Assembly: GCF_013340935.1 (NCBI RefSeq) | Contig: NZ_WHOS01000001.1 | Span: 1-64,000 of the forward strand | Direction of reading: 5' to 3' | DNA: 64,000 nucleotides | Origin: Azospirillum melinis | Lineage (GTDB): Bacteria; Pseudomonadota; Alphaproteobacteria; Azospirillales; Azospirillaceae | Shown: positions 19,810-28,472 of the stretch, one piece after another | Position numbering within the stretch: the stretch's first letter is position 1 | Layout of the letters: each line of letters starts with the position of its first letter | The notes under the pieces: model-generated | Told to the model about the DNA's origin: nothing | Seen by the model: the letters and a program-made list of their open reading frames with translations, nothing else | Databases searched by the model: none | Program-made: the position numbers and the translations under genes

Positions 19810-20445
19810 TCACCGATCCTTTCGGGCAGCGCCCTCAATCGTTCCTGAACCGGCGGAGAGCGTCACCACCCCGTTCTCCCGGACGAGCCGCCCCGTACGC
19901 TCCAAGACGGCCAAGGCCCGGTAGATGGCCTCGTGCGTCAGTCCGATCTCGGCGGCGATCTCCGTCCAAGGCCGGTCGAGCCGCACCATCGGCGGATCGC
20001 CCGACACTTGGAGCCGAAGCCACGCCACAACCCGCTCCGACGCCGACCGGATGTTCCGCAGTTCCAGCCGGCTACGCAGGTCGCGGACATGAGCGGCAAG
20101 CCCACGGGCCAGGGCAAGCGCGGCTTGGGGATTGTCCTCCAGGGCGACGAGCAGATCCGGCTTGGGGATCACCATGACCTCCGAGGGCGCCTCGGCGACG
20201 CCATCGCAATGGTAGGCCTCCGCCCACAGGGCGGCCTCGGCAAAGCTCTCGCCGGCGCGGGCAACGTGCAGCGTCACCGACGAACCGTCCTCGAGATGCC
20301 GCACGAGGCGCACCCGGCCCTGCTCGACATGGAAGACCGCCACGGTCGCATCCCCTTGCCGGAACAAGGCTTCACCAAGCTTCAGACATCGACGATGGAG
20401 CCGCTGCGGTTCGACGAGCCCGACCCATGCGCTTGCCCCCGGCAT
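19810..20445 (-). CDS. Crp/FNR-family transcriptional regulator
   Basis: About 211 residues: a cyclic-nucleotide-binding-like beta-roll (CLKLGEALFRQGDATVAVFH, then VEQGRVRLVRHLEDGSS, and a GESFAEAAL segment), a dimerisation helix and a C-terminal HTH (WTEIAAEIGLTHEAIYRALA). There is no N-terminal Cys cluster for a 4Fe-4S centre, so it is not a true oxygen-sensing FNR. An alternative ATG at 20493 would place the start inside the palindromic operator, so the ATG at 20445 is preferred. It is divergent from the exported-protein gene at 20551, with an 18-bp palindrome between them. It may act on the FNR-type box at 16272; this is inference. Confidence 0.8.
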   Translation of the reverse strand: MPGASAWVGLVEPQRLHRRCLKLGEALFRQGDATVAVFHVEQGRVRLVRHLEDGSSVTLHVARAGESFAEAALWAEAYHCDGVAEAPSEVMVIPKPDLLVALEDNPQAALALARGLAAHVRDLRSRLELRNIRSASERVVAWLRLQVSGDPPMVRLDRPWTEIAAEIGLTHEAIYRALAVLERTGRLVRENGVVTLSAGSGTIEGAARKDR

Positions 20446-20477
20446 TCTCAAAACCGCCTCACCCGGAATTCTCTGCC

Positions 20478-20495
20478 ATATGATTACAATCATAT
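20478..20495. promoter_or_regulatory. Perfect palindrome in a divergent promoter
   Basis: ATATGATTACAATCATAT, a perfect 8-2-8 inverted repeat, contains TGAT-N4-ATCA, the core of FNR/Crp-type sites with the outer base changed. It lies between the Crp/FNR regulator and the gene at 20551 and is the obvious binding site for the regulator. Confidence 0.6.
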
Positions 20496-20550
20496 AGCGG
20501 TGCAGGGCGCCCGGCTACCGTCCGAGGAGTTCAGCAACCCGGAGGATTCC

Positions 20551-21138
20551 ATGCCGATCCGCACCGCCGTCACCCTCGCCCTCGCCACCGCTGTCGGGCT
20601 TGGGAGCGCCGCGGCTCAGACCGCCATGCCGATGGACCACGCCACCCATCATGCCGCCCGGCATGCTGACGCACCCGTGTCTCCACCGAGCGCGGTCCCG
20701 ACCATGCCCGGCCAGGATGCCTTCGGCACCATTCAGGAGATCGTCAGCATCCTGGAGGCCGACCCGGCCACGGATTGGACCCGGGTGGACATCGAGGCGC
20801 TACGCCGGCACCTCGTCGACATGAACGAAGTGACGCTCAACGCGACGGCTGTCGCGACGCTGGTGAACGGCGGCGCCAGCTACACCGTCACCGGTGATGG
20901 GCGGACCCTGGAGGCGATCCGCAGGATGGTACCGGCGCATGCTCACGAGATCGATGGTGTGAACGGCTGGACAGTCAAGGCCGAGCCGGCGGCGACCGGC
21001 GTCGTGCTGACCGTCACCGCCCTGGACCCCAGGCAGACGTCCCATATCCGGGGGCTTGGGTTCATCGGCATCATGGCCCAGGGCGGCCACCACCAGATGC
21101 ACCACCTCGCCATGGCGAAAGGTGAAGTCCACCACTGA
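20551..21138 (+). CDS. Exported His/Met-rich protein of unknown function
   Basis: A 195-residue protein with a signal peptide ending AAAQ, a His-rich mature N-terminus (MDHATHHAARHAD), a helical middle (DAFGTIQEIVSILEADPATD), and a His/Met-rich end (GGHHQMHHLAM). The start follows GGAGG. Genes of this type (DATDWTRVDIEALRRHL-like) occur near copper genes in alphaproteobacteria but I know no assigned function. Divergent from the Crp/FNR regulator and likely under its control. Confidence 0.65.
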   Translation: MPIRTAVTLALATAVGLGSAAAQTAMPMDHATHHAARHADAPVSPPSAVPTMPGQDAFGTIQEIVSILEADPATDWTRVDIEALRRHLVDMNEVTLNATAVATLVNGGASYTVTGDGRTLEAIRRMVPAHAHEIDGVNGWTVKAEPAATGVVLTVTALDPRQTSHIRGLGFIGIMAQGGHHQMHHLAMAKGEVHH

Positions 21139-21157
21139 TGGCAGAACCACAATCCGT

Positions 21158-22431
21158 TCAGACCAGGGTCCGGGCGATGGCGTTGATGGCCTTCATGCCG
21201 GAGCCGAAGCGGGCGATGGACTCCCGGTGGCTCTCGAGTTCGCCGTATGGCAGGTAGCGCACCTGGAGGTCGGCGACGCGGCTGAACGCCGGCCGGGTCA
21301 ACTGGGCACGGACCTCGTCCTCGCGGCCGTTCGGCGCCACCAGGAACATCCCTTCCAGGGCATCTGCCTCGGTGCCGAGCGCCAGATCGAGCATGCGGAC
21401 GACGCCCGAGTAGATCGAGGTCGAGTGCTCGACTTCGAAGGCGGCGGCGACATGCGCCTTGCCCCGGTCGAGCCACAGAACGTCGATGAGCCGGATGGTG
21501 TCGGCTCCGGGCGCTTTCTCGATCGCCTCCGGCAAACCGCTCAAGGCAGCCCTCACCGAGCTTGCCGCCGTCGTAGGCCCGGCTGCGGTCATTGGCGGCG
21601 ATCCACACGTCATAGCCCAGCGCCTTGCCCAGATCACGCAGCCAGCCTTGGATCTCGGTGTGCGTGCGGTCGCCCTCGCGCTCGGCGGCCGCAGCCTTGG
21701 AAGCCTTGGCGCTTCTCCTCACGCAGCTTGGCGAGGTCGGCTTCCCACGCGGAGCGGGCGGCGGCATCGTTGGTGCGCGGCGGCGCGGCGTAGCGTGCGG
21801 AGCCGACGTCGAACAGCAGTCCGCCGATGGCCCCGAGATCGTTGGACAACAGGTCGCGGTATTCGGCATTCAGCGCCAGGATGCCCTGGCGCATCGCCAG
21901 GAACTCGTCCCACCGGCCAAGCTTCACCTTGGCGCCGGTCAGGGCGTTGTAGCCGTTGACGATGGCCGTGTTAAAGGGCGGCACCAGGGTCGGATGCAGG
22001 AAGTACAGCAGGTTCGCCACCGCCGGCCCAAGCCCCTTGATCTGCCTGGCGTCGATCTGCCGGATGACGGCGAGGATCTGCGCCTCGACGGTGCAGCAGA
22101 CGCAGGCGTCGAGCAGCCGCCCGAAGGCGCGCTGGTTGTCCGGGTTCTCATAGATGTCCGGGATGCGCAGCTTGGGCTTCCACAGGAAAGCGTGGTCGGC
22201 TCCCTTGAAGATCTGGCGCTGCTCGGCGATCGAGTGAACCACCGTCTCCAGCGACGAGCCGCGATAGGCGTTGCCGAAGGTGCCGGCCTCGATGTCACTC
22301 ACGACCTGTTGGATGCCGCGGCGGATCGACCGGAAGTTCTTCACCCGCTCGTCCCAGAGAAACCAGGTCTGGTACGTCGCGCCGGCATCCTCACGCCAGC
22401 GTTGGATCAACGCGCGCATCGGGTCGGACAA
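21158..22431 (-). pseudogene. Restriction-endonuclease-like gene broken by two frameshifts
   Basis: A TTG start at 22431 after AAGGAG opens a protein with MRALIQRWREDAGATYQTWF. Homologous-looking sequence changes frame near 21710 (into a HTEIQGWLRDLGKALGYDVW segment) and again near 21550 (into ADTIRLIDVLWLDRGKAHVA). The last part holds AAFEVEHSTSIYSGVVRMLD, which has the E-x-E spacing and hydrophobic pattern of PD-(D/E)xK-like nuclease cores. Rejoined, the product would be about 420 residues. With two shifts it is probably dead, unless the shifts are assembly errors; the homopolymer-rich junctions make that possible. The gene ends convergent with the one at 20551. Confidence 0.6.
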
Positions 22432-22616
22432 GGAAGGCTCCTTCGCTCGAGGTGATTGAACCCAGAGTAAAGCAGCACCCCCCTCCATCGCAACTCGGGG
22501 GAGGCCTCACGACGGGATCCGAGTCGATAGCTGACCGGGCGGGAACGCCGAGGCATCGGCCCCGGTTGCTCGTAGGGTGCTGCCACGCATCCCCACCTGC
22601 CTCCGGGAGACCTCTC

Positions 22617-23087
22617 ATGCCACAGCGCTCGAAGACGTCCGCCATTCTTCCGACGATTGCCGTGCTGACCGCGGCCCTGACCGCCGCTTGCGCGCCGACA
22701 CAGCAGACCACCGGTCAACCGACGACGACCGGCATGACCGCCCAGCAGGGCACGGCCATGCAGCAGGGAACGCAGGCACATCAGGGCATGGTGCAGGGGG
22801 GCTCGATGTCCAACTCCCCGGGCTCACAGGCGATGACGGGGTCGATGCAGAAGATGCAGCAGTCCATGATGGCGCAGCCGATGACCGGCGATACCGATCA
22901 CGACTTCGCCTCCATGATGCGGGAGCATCACCGGGGTGCTGTCGACATGGCGCGGGTCGAACTCCAGAACGGGCGCGATCCCGAGCTCCAGAAGATGGCC
23001 AGGAAGATGATCACGGACCAGGAAAAGGAAATCCGGCAACTCGACCGCTGGCTTGCCCGCCATCCGGCCAAGCCGCCCCAGAGCTGA
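22617..23087 (+). CDS. DUF305 lipoprotein
   Basis: A 156-residue protein. The signal peptide has a lipobox-like LTAAC at residues 19-23, then a Gln/Thr/Met-rich linker. The C-terminal DUF305 domain contains HDFASMMREHHRGAVDMARV, NGRDPELQKMARKMI and DQEKEIRQLDRWL. The His-His and Met-rich pattern binds metal in this family, and DUF305 proteins often accompany copper resistance genes. The linker is Met-rich (TGSMQKMQQSMM). Start chosen at the first ATG after GGGAGA. Probably periplasmic and membrane-anchored. Confidence 0.8.
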   Translation: MPQRSKTSAILPTIAVLTAALTAACAPTQQTTGQPTTTGMTAQQGTAMQQGTQAHQGMVQGGSMSNSPGSQAMTGSMQKMQQSMMAQPMTGDTDHDFASMMREHHRGAVDMARVELQNGRDPELQKMARKMITDQEKEIRQLDRWLARHPAKPPQS

Positions 23088-23348
23088 TGGCGGCGACTTG
23101 TCTGATGTCCCCGCGTTGGTCCAGGCGGAGGGTTCGGACGAACTCCAGGGCGCGCTCGGCTCCGGCGATCCACGGATCGGGTCGAACGCCACGCGCGCCT
23201 TCTTAGGGGGGCGGCGAAGTTTGGTCTGCTCACGCTTGCCGATGGCCGCAAGCCACACATCGCTAGGAGGAGAAGTTCAGTCGCTCCCCAGTCGGGCGCT
23301 GGACCGAAACTTCCTCATCGTCAGAGCATTCTGCACTCGGTCCTGGCG

Positions 23349-23986
23349 TCAAACGTTGATCGGTGGCAGCCGCAATTCTCGGTGGTTGCGCGCCCCCGCA
23401 ACCACCATTACCGAACGTACCTGTTCCCGAAGGCCGGCCGCTCCCGCAGCGCCGGCCTTCGGTGCGTTCGGGCTCGGCCCGAGGCTGAGCAACGCCACCA
23501 AGTCGCCCTCTAACTCGAGCTCGACGCCGTGGGTATCGCCAGTGCTGAAACGCACCGCCCCCCGCTCGATCAGCGGACTCAGCCGGTCACGCGCTTCGAT
23601 CCGGTGGTCCGGTCCTCCAGTATTGCCCCCAGATCGGCGATCCGCTCCCGATAGAGGGCAGCCAGATCGTCGGGCAGAACCACTGGAGGCGAAGTAGGGG
23701 AGCGCAGCTTCCAGTGTATCGAGCTTCGCTTGCAAGTCGCACATCAGCTGGTGCAGCGGGTTGGATATACCGCAAACCAATGGTTTGCATGTTCCCGTAG
23801 AGCCTGCGGTGCGATTGCCAGTTCCGGCCAGGGCACGCGCATCCAATCGGCTTCGTTATGCAGCGGCGTATAGCCAAGATTGTGCCTGATGCGGTGCGGC
23901 TTGCGGCGTCGGCTGAGGGTAGGGGCCGCTGTGATCAACCGATGGATGTTAGAGGTCGCCGGCGCGGAGGTTCCCTTAGGAACCAT
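23349..23986 (-). pseudogene. Serine recombinase C-terminal part, frameshifted
   Basis: Minus-strand fragments in three frames line up, in order, with the C-terminal part of a large serine recombinase. They are LGYTPLHNEADWMRVPWPEL (about 23890), LMCDLQAKLDTLEAALPYF (about 23744), LPDDLAALYRERIADLGAIL (about 23680, another frame), then IEARDRLSPLIERGAVRFST and ELEGDLVALLSL down to a VVAGARNHREL tail. No N-terminal catalytic domain is visible. The tail contains the 14-bp copy of the tRNA-fMet end, as in the left remnant. It is therefore a decayed integrase at the junction of two elements. Confidence 0.6.
23392..23405 (+). repeat. Putative attR: copy of the tRNA-fMet 3' end
   Basis: GCCCCCGCAACCAC, identical and in the same orientation as 1087-1100, within the 3' end of the recombinase remnant. 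It is also one arm of a 10-bp inverted repeat (GGTGGTTGCG at 23381-23390 against CGCAACCACC at 23397-23406), a form seen at recombination core sites. Confidence 0.5.
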
Positions 23987-24134
23987 CCCTACGAACGTGG
24001 TCAGGCCCGCTCAGGTTTGAGGGTTTGCAATCCGACAGAACCACCCCCGCAGAGAACTGCCCTTTGGGCCAAAGCATTTCCGGAAGCGCAGGGCTCTGCA
24101 CCCCGGCAGAATAGGCAGAATAAAGGAGGGAAGC

Positions 24135-25310
24135 ATGCGAGCCTTGGTTTGGCACGGCAAGGAAGACATCCGCTGCGATACCGTCACCGACCCCGAAATC
24201 GAGCAGCCGCGCGACGCCATCGTCAAGGTGACGAGCTGCGCCATCTGCGGCTCGGACCTGCACCTGTTTCACAACTTCATCCCGGCGATGCTGCCCGGCG
24301 ACATCATGGGACATGAGATGATGGGGGAGGTCGTCGAGGTCGGGCCGGAGGCCAGGCACAAGCTCAAGGTCGGCGACCGGGTGGTGGTTCCGTTCACGAT
24401 CATCTGCGGCCAGTGCGACCAGTGCAAACGCGGCAATTTCTCGGTGTGCGAGGCCACCAACCGCAAGAAGTATCTTGCCGACAAGGTCTTCGGCCACCCG
24501 ACCGCGGGCCTGTTCGGCTACACGCATCTGACCGGCGGCTATCCCGGTGGGCAGGCCGAATATCTCCGCGTTCCCTTCGCCGACGCGACGCACATCAAGG
24601 TGCCGGATGGAATCCCGGACGAGAAGGTTCTCTTCCTCGGTGACATCTTCCCGACCGGCTGGCAGGCCGCCGTGCAGTGCGACATCCAACCGACCGACAC
24701 CGTTGCGATCTGGGGCTGCGGTCCCGTTGGTCAGATGGCGATCCGCAGCGCCGTCCTCCTCGGCGCCAAGCAGGTGGTCGCCATCGATCATCTGCCGGAA
24801 CGCCTGGAAATGGCGGAAGCCGGCGGTGCCATCACCATCAACTTCGACGAGGAGAGCGTGGTCGAGCGTCTGAACGAGCTCACCGGCGGCCTGGGCCCGG
24901 AGAAGTGCATCGACGCCATCGGGATGGAAGCCCATGTCTCGCCCTCCATGCCGGATACGGTCTACGACCGCGCCAAGCAGATGGTGGGAGCCGAAAGCGA
25001 CCGGCCGCACGTCCTCCGCGAGATGATCTACGTCTGCCGCCCGGCCGGGGTGATTTCGATCCCGGGTGTCTATGGCGGGTTGGTCGACAAAATCCCGATG
25101 GGCCAGCTGATGAACAAGGGGCTGACCATCCGGACGGGCCAGACGCACGTCAACCGCTGGACCGACGACCTGCTGCGCCGCATTGAGGAGGGGCAGATCG
25201 ATCCGTCGTTCGTCATCACCCACAGTGTGAGCCTCGAGGAGGGGCCCGAGATGTACAAGGTGTTCCGCGACAAGCAGGACAGCTGCATCAAGGTCGTCCT
25301 GAAACCCTAA
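24135..25310 (+). CDS. Zinc-dependent alcohol dehydrogenase (formaldehyde-type)
   Basis: A 391-residue medium-chain dehydrogenase. The catalytic-zinc Cys/His is in [11 protein letters not shown], with the GHE motif ([10 protein letters not shown]). The structural-zinc loop [15 protein letters not shown] has all four cysteines. The NAD site GCGPVGQMA is intact. The C-terminal [12 protein letters not shown] region resembles glutathione-independent formaldehyde dehydrogenases. It starts after a strong AAAGGAGGG site. It is followed 18 bp later by a small membrane-like gene and probably shares its mRNA. A second, different member lies at 31096 in the opposite strand. Confidence 0.85.
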   Translation: MRALVWHGKEDIRCDTVTDPEIEQPRDAIVKVTSCAICGSDLHLFHNFIPAMLPGDIMGHEMMGEVVEVGPEARHKLKVGDRVVVPFTIICGQCDQCKRGNFSVCEATNRKKYLADKVFGHPTAGLFGYTHLTGGYPGGQAEYLRVPFADATHIKVPDGIPDEKVLFLGDIFPTGWQAAVQCDIQPTDTVAIWGCGPVGQMAIRSAVLLGAKQVVAIDHLPERLEMAEAGGAITINFDEESVVERLNELTGGLGPEKCIDAIGMEAHVSPSMPDTVYDRAKQMVGAESDRPHVLREMIYVCRPAGVISIPGVYGGLVDKIPMGQLMNKGLTIRTGQTHVNRWTDDLLRRIEEGQIDPSFVITHSVSLEEGPEMYKVFRDKQDSCIKVVLKP

Positions 25311-25328
25311 AGACCGGGGAGAGAAGAC

Positions 25329-25940
25329 ATGACTTACAGCATCTCGAACATCGCCCGGTCCAAGGGCGACCCGAAGGTCCTCCACTCCGGCCCCAGCTCG
25401 CTGGGAGCGGCCGACCGTTTGGCCCGGGCACTCGGCTGGTACAGCATCGGGCTCGGCCTGGCGGAGCTGTTCGCGGCGAAGCGCATCACCCGGGCGCTTG
25501 GCATGGAGGGCAAGGAAGCCCTGGTCCGGGCCTATGGTGTCCGTGAACTCGGGCACGGCATCGTTTCGCTCTCGCCCGACAAGCATCTCGGATTGTGGAG
25601 CCGGGTGGCCGGGGATGGGCTCGACATCGCCACCCTGATGACGGCCATGCGGCATGACAATCCCAAGCGCGACAATGTCGGGATCGCTCTTGCGGCGGTG
25701 CTGGGGGTGACGCTGCTCGACATCATCGGCGCGCAGGGGGTAACAGCCCGCCACAGCCGCCCCCATGGCCGGCCGCGCTCCTACCGGGATCGGACGGGCT
25801 TCCCGCAGGGTGTCCAGGCGGCGCGAGGGGCAGCCAGGGATTTCAAAGTGCCTCCGGACATGCGGGCCGTACCAACCCTCGCAGCGGTGTCCGATCGTGC
25901 CCCCCAGGAGAAGGCGCAGGAGAAGGCACGGCCGCACTGA
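25329..25940 (+). CDS. DUF4267-like membrane protein
   Basis: A 203-residue protein with a core of about four hydrophobic segments (LARALGWYSIGLGLAELFAA; VRELGHGIVSL; IGIALAAVLGVTLLDIIGAQ). The YGVRELGHG and DGLDIATLMTAM segments match small membrane proteins often labelled cyclase dehydrase or DUF4267. The C-terminal 60 residues are basic and disordered. It is the second gene after the alcohol dehydrogenase, 18 bp apart, and its function is unknown. Confidence 0.65.
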   Translation: MTYSISNIARSKGDPKVLHSGPSSLGAADRLARALGWYSIGLGLAELFAAKRITRALGMEGKEALVRAYGVRELGHGIVSLSPDKHLGLWSRVAGDGLDIATLMTAMRHDNPKRDNVGIALAAVLGVTLLDIIGAQGVTARHSRPHGRPRSYRDRTGFPQGVQAARGAARDFKVPPDMRAVPTLAAVSDRAPQEKAQEKARPH

Positions 25941-26032
25941 ACAATTGACGATGTGGCGGCCTCCGAGCGGTGTTCACGCCGTGAGACGGCCGCCGCAGCC
26001 CACAGGATCATGGTCCCGCGATGGAGATGAAC

Positions 26033-27214
26033 ATGCAAGGGCTCGCAACGGTGACCCTGCTTTTCGGAGCGCTCCTGGCCGGTACATCCGCCTGCACATC
26101 CACGGCGCAGCAGAGTGCCGCACCCTCTCAGGGGACGGCGCATCTGCAGCAGGTTGCCAGCTTCGAACACCAGGTGACCGGGGTAACCGTTTCGAAGGAT
26201 GGGCGCATCTTCGTCAACTTCCCGCGCTGGACGGAGGATGCACCGGTCTCGGTCGCCGAGGTGACGCGCGACGGCCACATCAGGCCCTACCCGGATGACG
26301 TCTGGAACTCCTGGCGCAATGCCAGGAAGAACCAGATGTCGGCCGGGGATCACTTCGTGTGCGTCCAGAGCGTCGTGGCCGATGCGCATGGCAATCTCTG
26401 GGTCGTCGATCCGGCCGCGCCGGCCACCGCAGCCGTCGTGCAGGGCGGACCCAAGCTCGTCAGGATCGATCTGAAGACGAACAGGGTCGCACAGGTGATC
26501 CGCTTCGACGAGACGGTTGCCCCTCAGGGCAGCTACCTGAACGATGTGCGGTTTTCGCCGGATGGCCGGCACGCCTACCTGACCGATGCCGGGGCCAAGG
26601 GGGCTCTCGTTGTCGTGGACCTGCAGAGCGGCACGGCTCGACGCGTCCTTAGCGGCCACCCGAGCACCCAGCCGGAAAAGGATGTGGTGGTGAAGACCGA
26701 TGGGCGGGAGTTGCGCCGGCCCGACGGGCGCGGGGTCGAGTTCGCCGCCGACAGCATCGCGCTCTCTCCCGATGGACGCACGCTCTATTGGAAGGCGCTG
26801 ACCGGCCGGACTCTCTATCGCATCAGGACGGATGCCTTGGAAAACCCGCGCCTGTCCGGGAAGGATCTCGAGGCCCACGTGGAGCGTGTCGCCGAAACCG
26901 AGCCGACGGACGGTCTTTGGATCGACGGGCGAGGGCGGATTTATCTGAGCGCGATCGAGCAGGATGCGGTGAAGGTCCGTGACGGGGATCGCATCGCCAC
27001 CCTGGTACAGGACAAACGGCTGCGCTGGCCCGACACATTCTCGGAGGGACCTGACGGGATCATCTACGTCACCAGTTCCCGCATTCAGGACATGAGCTGG
27101 TTCAAACCCGAGACCGGCCCCCGTCTCGAGACGCAGCTGTGGCGCATCGAGCCAGGGCCAAACGGGGAAAGGCTGAACGGGACGGCGGCCGGCCCTGCCG
27201 GGCTGCCCCAATGA
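26033..27214 (+). CDS. Yellow/royal-jelly-type beta-propeller lipoprotein
   Basis: A 393-residue exported protein. The signal peptide ends in a lipobox-like LLAGTSACTS. The mature part is a six-bladed propeller pattern with repeated YLTD/WVVD blades: DAHGNLWVVDPAAPATAAVV, GSYLNDVRFSPDGRHAYLTD and DSIALSPDGRTLYWKAL. This matches the major royal jelly protein/yellow family, whose bacterial members have no assigned reaction. The start at 26033 has GGAG at good distance; an ATG 12 bp earlier is also possible. It stands alone between two unrelated membrane proteins. Confidence 0.75.
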   Translation: MQGLATVTLLFGALLAGTSACTSTAQQSAAPSQGTAHLQQVASFEHQVTGVTVSKDGRIFVNFPRWTEDAPVSVAEVTRDGHIRPYPDDVWNSWRNARKNQMSAGDHFVCVQSVVADAHGNLWVVDPAAPATAAVVQGGPKLVRIDLKTNRVAQVIRFDETVAPQGSYLNDVRFSPDGRHAYLTDAGAKGALVVVDLQSGTARRVLSGHPSTQPEKDVVVKTDGRELRRPDGRGVEFAADSIALSPDGRTLYWKALTGRTLYRIRTDALENPRLSGKDLEAHVERVAETEPTDGLWIDGRGRIYLSAIEQDAVKVRDGDRIATLVQDKRLRWPDTFSEGPDGIIYVTSSRIQDMSWFKPETGPRLETQLWRIEPGPNGERLNGTAAGPAGLPQ

Positions 27215-27249
27215 CCCCGATGGGGCGGTCGGGATGATGGGAGGCTGCC

Positions 27250-28425
27250 ATGATGGGAAGACTGGAGCAGGGCCTTGGGATACTGCTGATCCTGATCATC
27301 CTGCTCGATATCTTTCTGACCGTGCTCTACGCCCGGCTCGGCACCAGCATCATCGGAGCCGGGGTCGGGCGGTTGGTCTGGGCCTTCTTCGTCAAAGCCT
27401 CAACGCTGTCCGGCTCCGGGCCCAATTCCAGGCCCGGTTCCAGGCGGGGAACCGTTCTGTCCTTCTGTGGTCCGGTCATCCTCGTGCTGCTGGTCGGGGT
27501 CTGGGCTCTCGGGCTGACGCTCGGGGCGGCGTTGATCATGCACCCGGAACTCGGCACCTCCATCCGCGCCACCAACGGCGAGACCCCCACCGACTTCGTC
27601 ACCGCGATGTATGCCGGGGGGACCAGCATGGCCATCGTCGGGGCAAGTGACTTCACTCCGCACACCAGCCCCATGCGGCTGCTTTTCCTGTTCAACTCGC
27701 TGATCGGCATGTCGGTGATGTCGCTGACGCTGACCTATCTGATGCAGGTCTATACGGCGCTCCAGCGGCGCAACGTGCTGGCGATGAACTTCCATTTCCT
27801 CTCGGGGTGCACAGGGGATGCCGCCGAATTGCTGGCGCGTCTCGGACCCGAGGGGCAGTTCAGCAGCGGCTACACGAACCTGTCGGAACTCGGCGTCGGG
27901 ATGACCCAGGCCAAGGAGGCCCACCACTTCTACCCGGTGCTGTTCTATTTCCGCTTCAGTGATCCCTACCACTCGGTGTCCCGTTCCACGCTGGTCGCGT
28001 TGGACACGGTGAGCCTGATCGAGAGCGCCCTGGACGATCAGAAATACCGCTGGTTGAAGCAGGCGGGAGCCGTCGTGCAACTCCGGGAGGTATCGATGAT
28101 GCTGGTCACCTCCCTGGAGAACAGCTTCCTTCCCCATGGGGCGCCGGACCGTGAGGCCCAACCGGACCAGCGGACCCGGGACCTCTGGCGAGCACGCTAC
28201 CACGCTGCCCTGCAGCGGCTTCGGCAGGCGGGGATCCAGGTCGCGGCCGACGGGCAGGCCGGTGCCGAGGCCTACATCTCCTGCCGAATGAAGTGGGACC
28301 ATCACATCACGAACCTGGCACCCTCGATGGCTTACAGCATCGAGGAGATCGACACGGCAATCAGCGGTCTTGGATCGAAGGGCGGCCCGAACGGCTCCCG
28401 GTTCCGCCTGCACGTCGCCGAATAG
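27250..28425 (+). CDS. Two-TM potassium-channel-like protein with altered filter
   Basis: A 391-residue protein with N-terminal membrane helices (LGILLILIILLDIFLTVLYA; GPVILVLLVGVWALGLTL), a pore-loop-like segment and a following helix. The pore reads TSMAIVGASDFTP, where K+ channels have TxTTVGYGDxTP, so the selectivity filter Gly-Tyr-Gly is Gly-Ala-Ser. The rest is a cytoplasmic domain of about 230 residues without a recognised fold. It starts after GGGAGG and is followed by three 12-bp repeats holding extra stops. It may be a nonselective channel or a sensor. Confidence 0.7.
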   Translation: MMGRLEQGLGILLILIILLDIFLTVLYARLGTSIIGAGVGRLVWAFFVKASTLSGSGPNSRPGSRRGTVLSFCGPVILVLLVGVWALGLTLGAALIMHPELGTSIRATNGETPTDFVTAMYAGGTSMAIVGASDFTPHTSPMRLLFLFNSLIGMSVMSLTLTYLMQVYTALQRRNVLAMNFHFLSGCTGDAAELLARLGPEGQFSSGYTNLSELGVGMTQAKEAHHFYPVLFYFRFSDPYHSVSRSTLVALDTVSLIESALDDQKYRWLKQAGAVVQLREVSMMLVTSLENSFLPHGAPDREAQPDQRTRDLWRARYHAALQRLRQAGIQVAADGQAGAEAYISCRMKWDHHITNLAPSMAYSIEEIDTAISGLGSKGGPNGSRFRLHVAE

Positions 28426-28449
28426 AAGGCCGAATAGAAGGCCGAATAG
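28417..28449 (+). repeat. Short tandem repeat at a gene end
   Basis: GCCGAATAGAAG occurs twice in tandem, followed by a partial third copy. The first copy contains the stop codon of the channel-like gene, so the repeats add two extra in-frame stops. Probably a slippage duplication. Confidence 0.7.
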
Positions 28450-28472
28450 CATGCCGGGAAAGCGCCGCCATG

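Noticed and set aside
20943..21869. A 308-codon minus ORF as a separate gene
   Set aside because: Only its middle segment is coding-like; it is one of three frames of the broken nuclease-like gene and also overlaps the end of the gene at 20551.
27234..27650. Short ORF on another frame over the channel-like gene
   Set aside because: It shares bases with the better-supported frame and gives a low-complexity translation.
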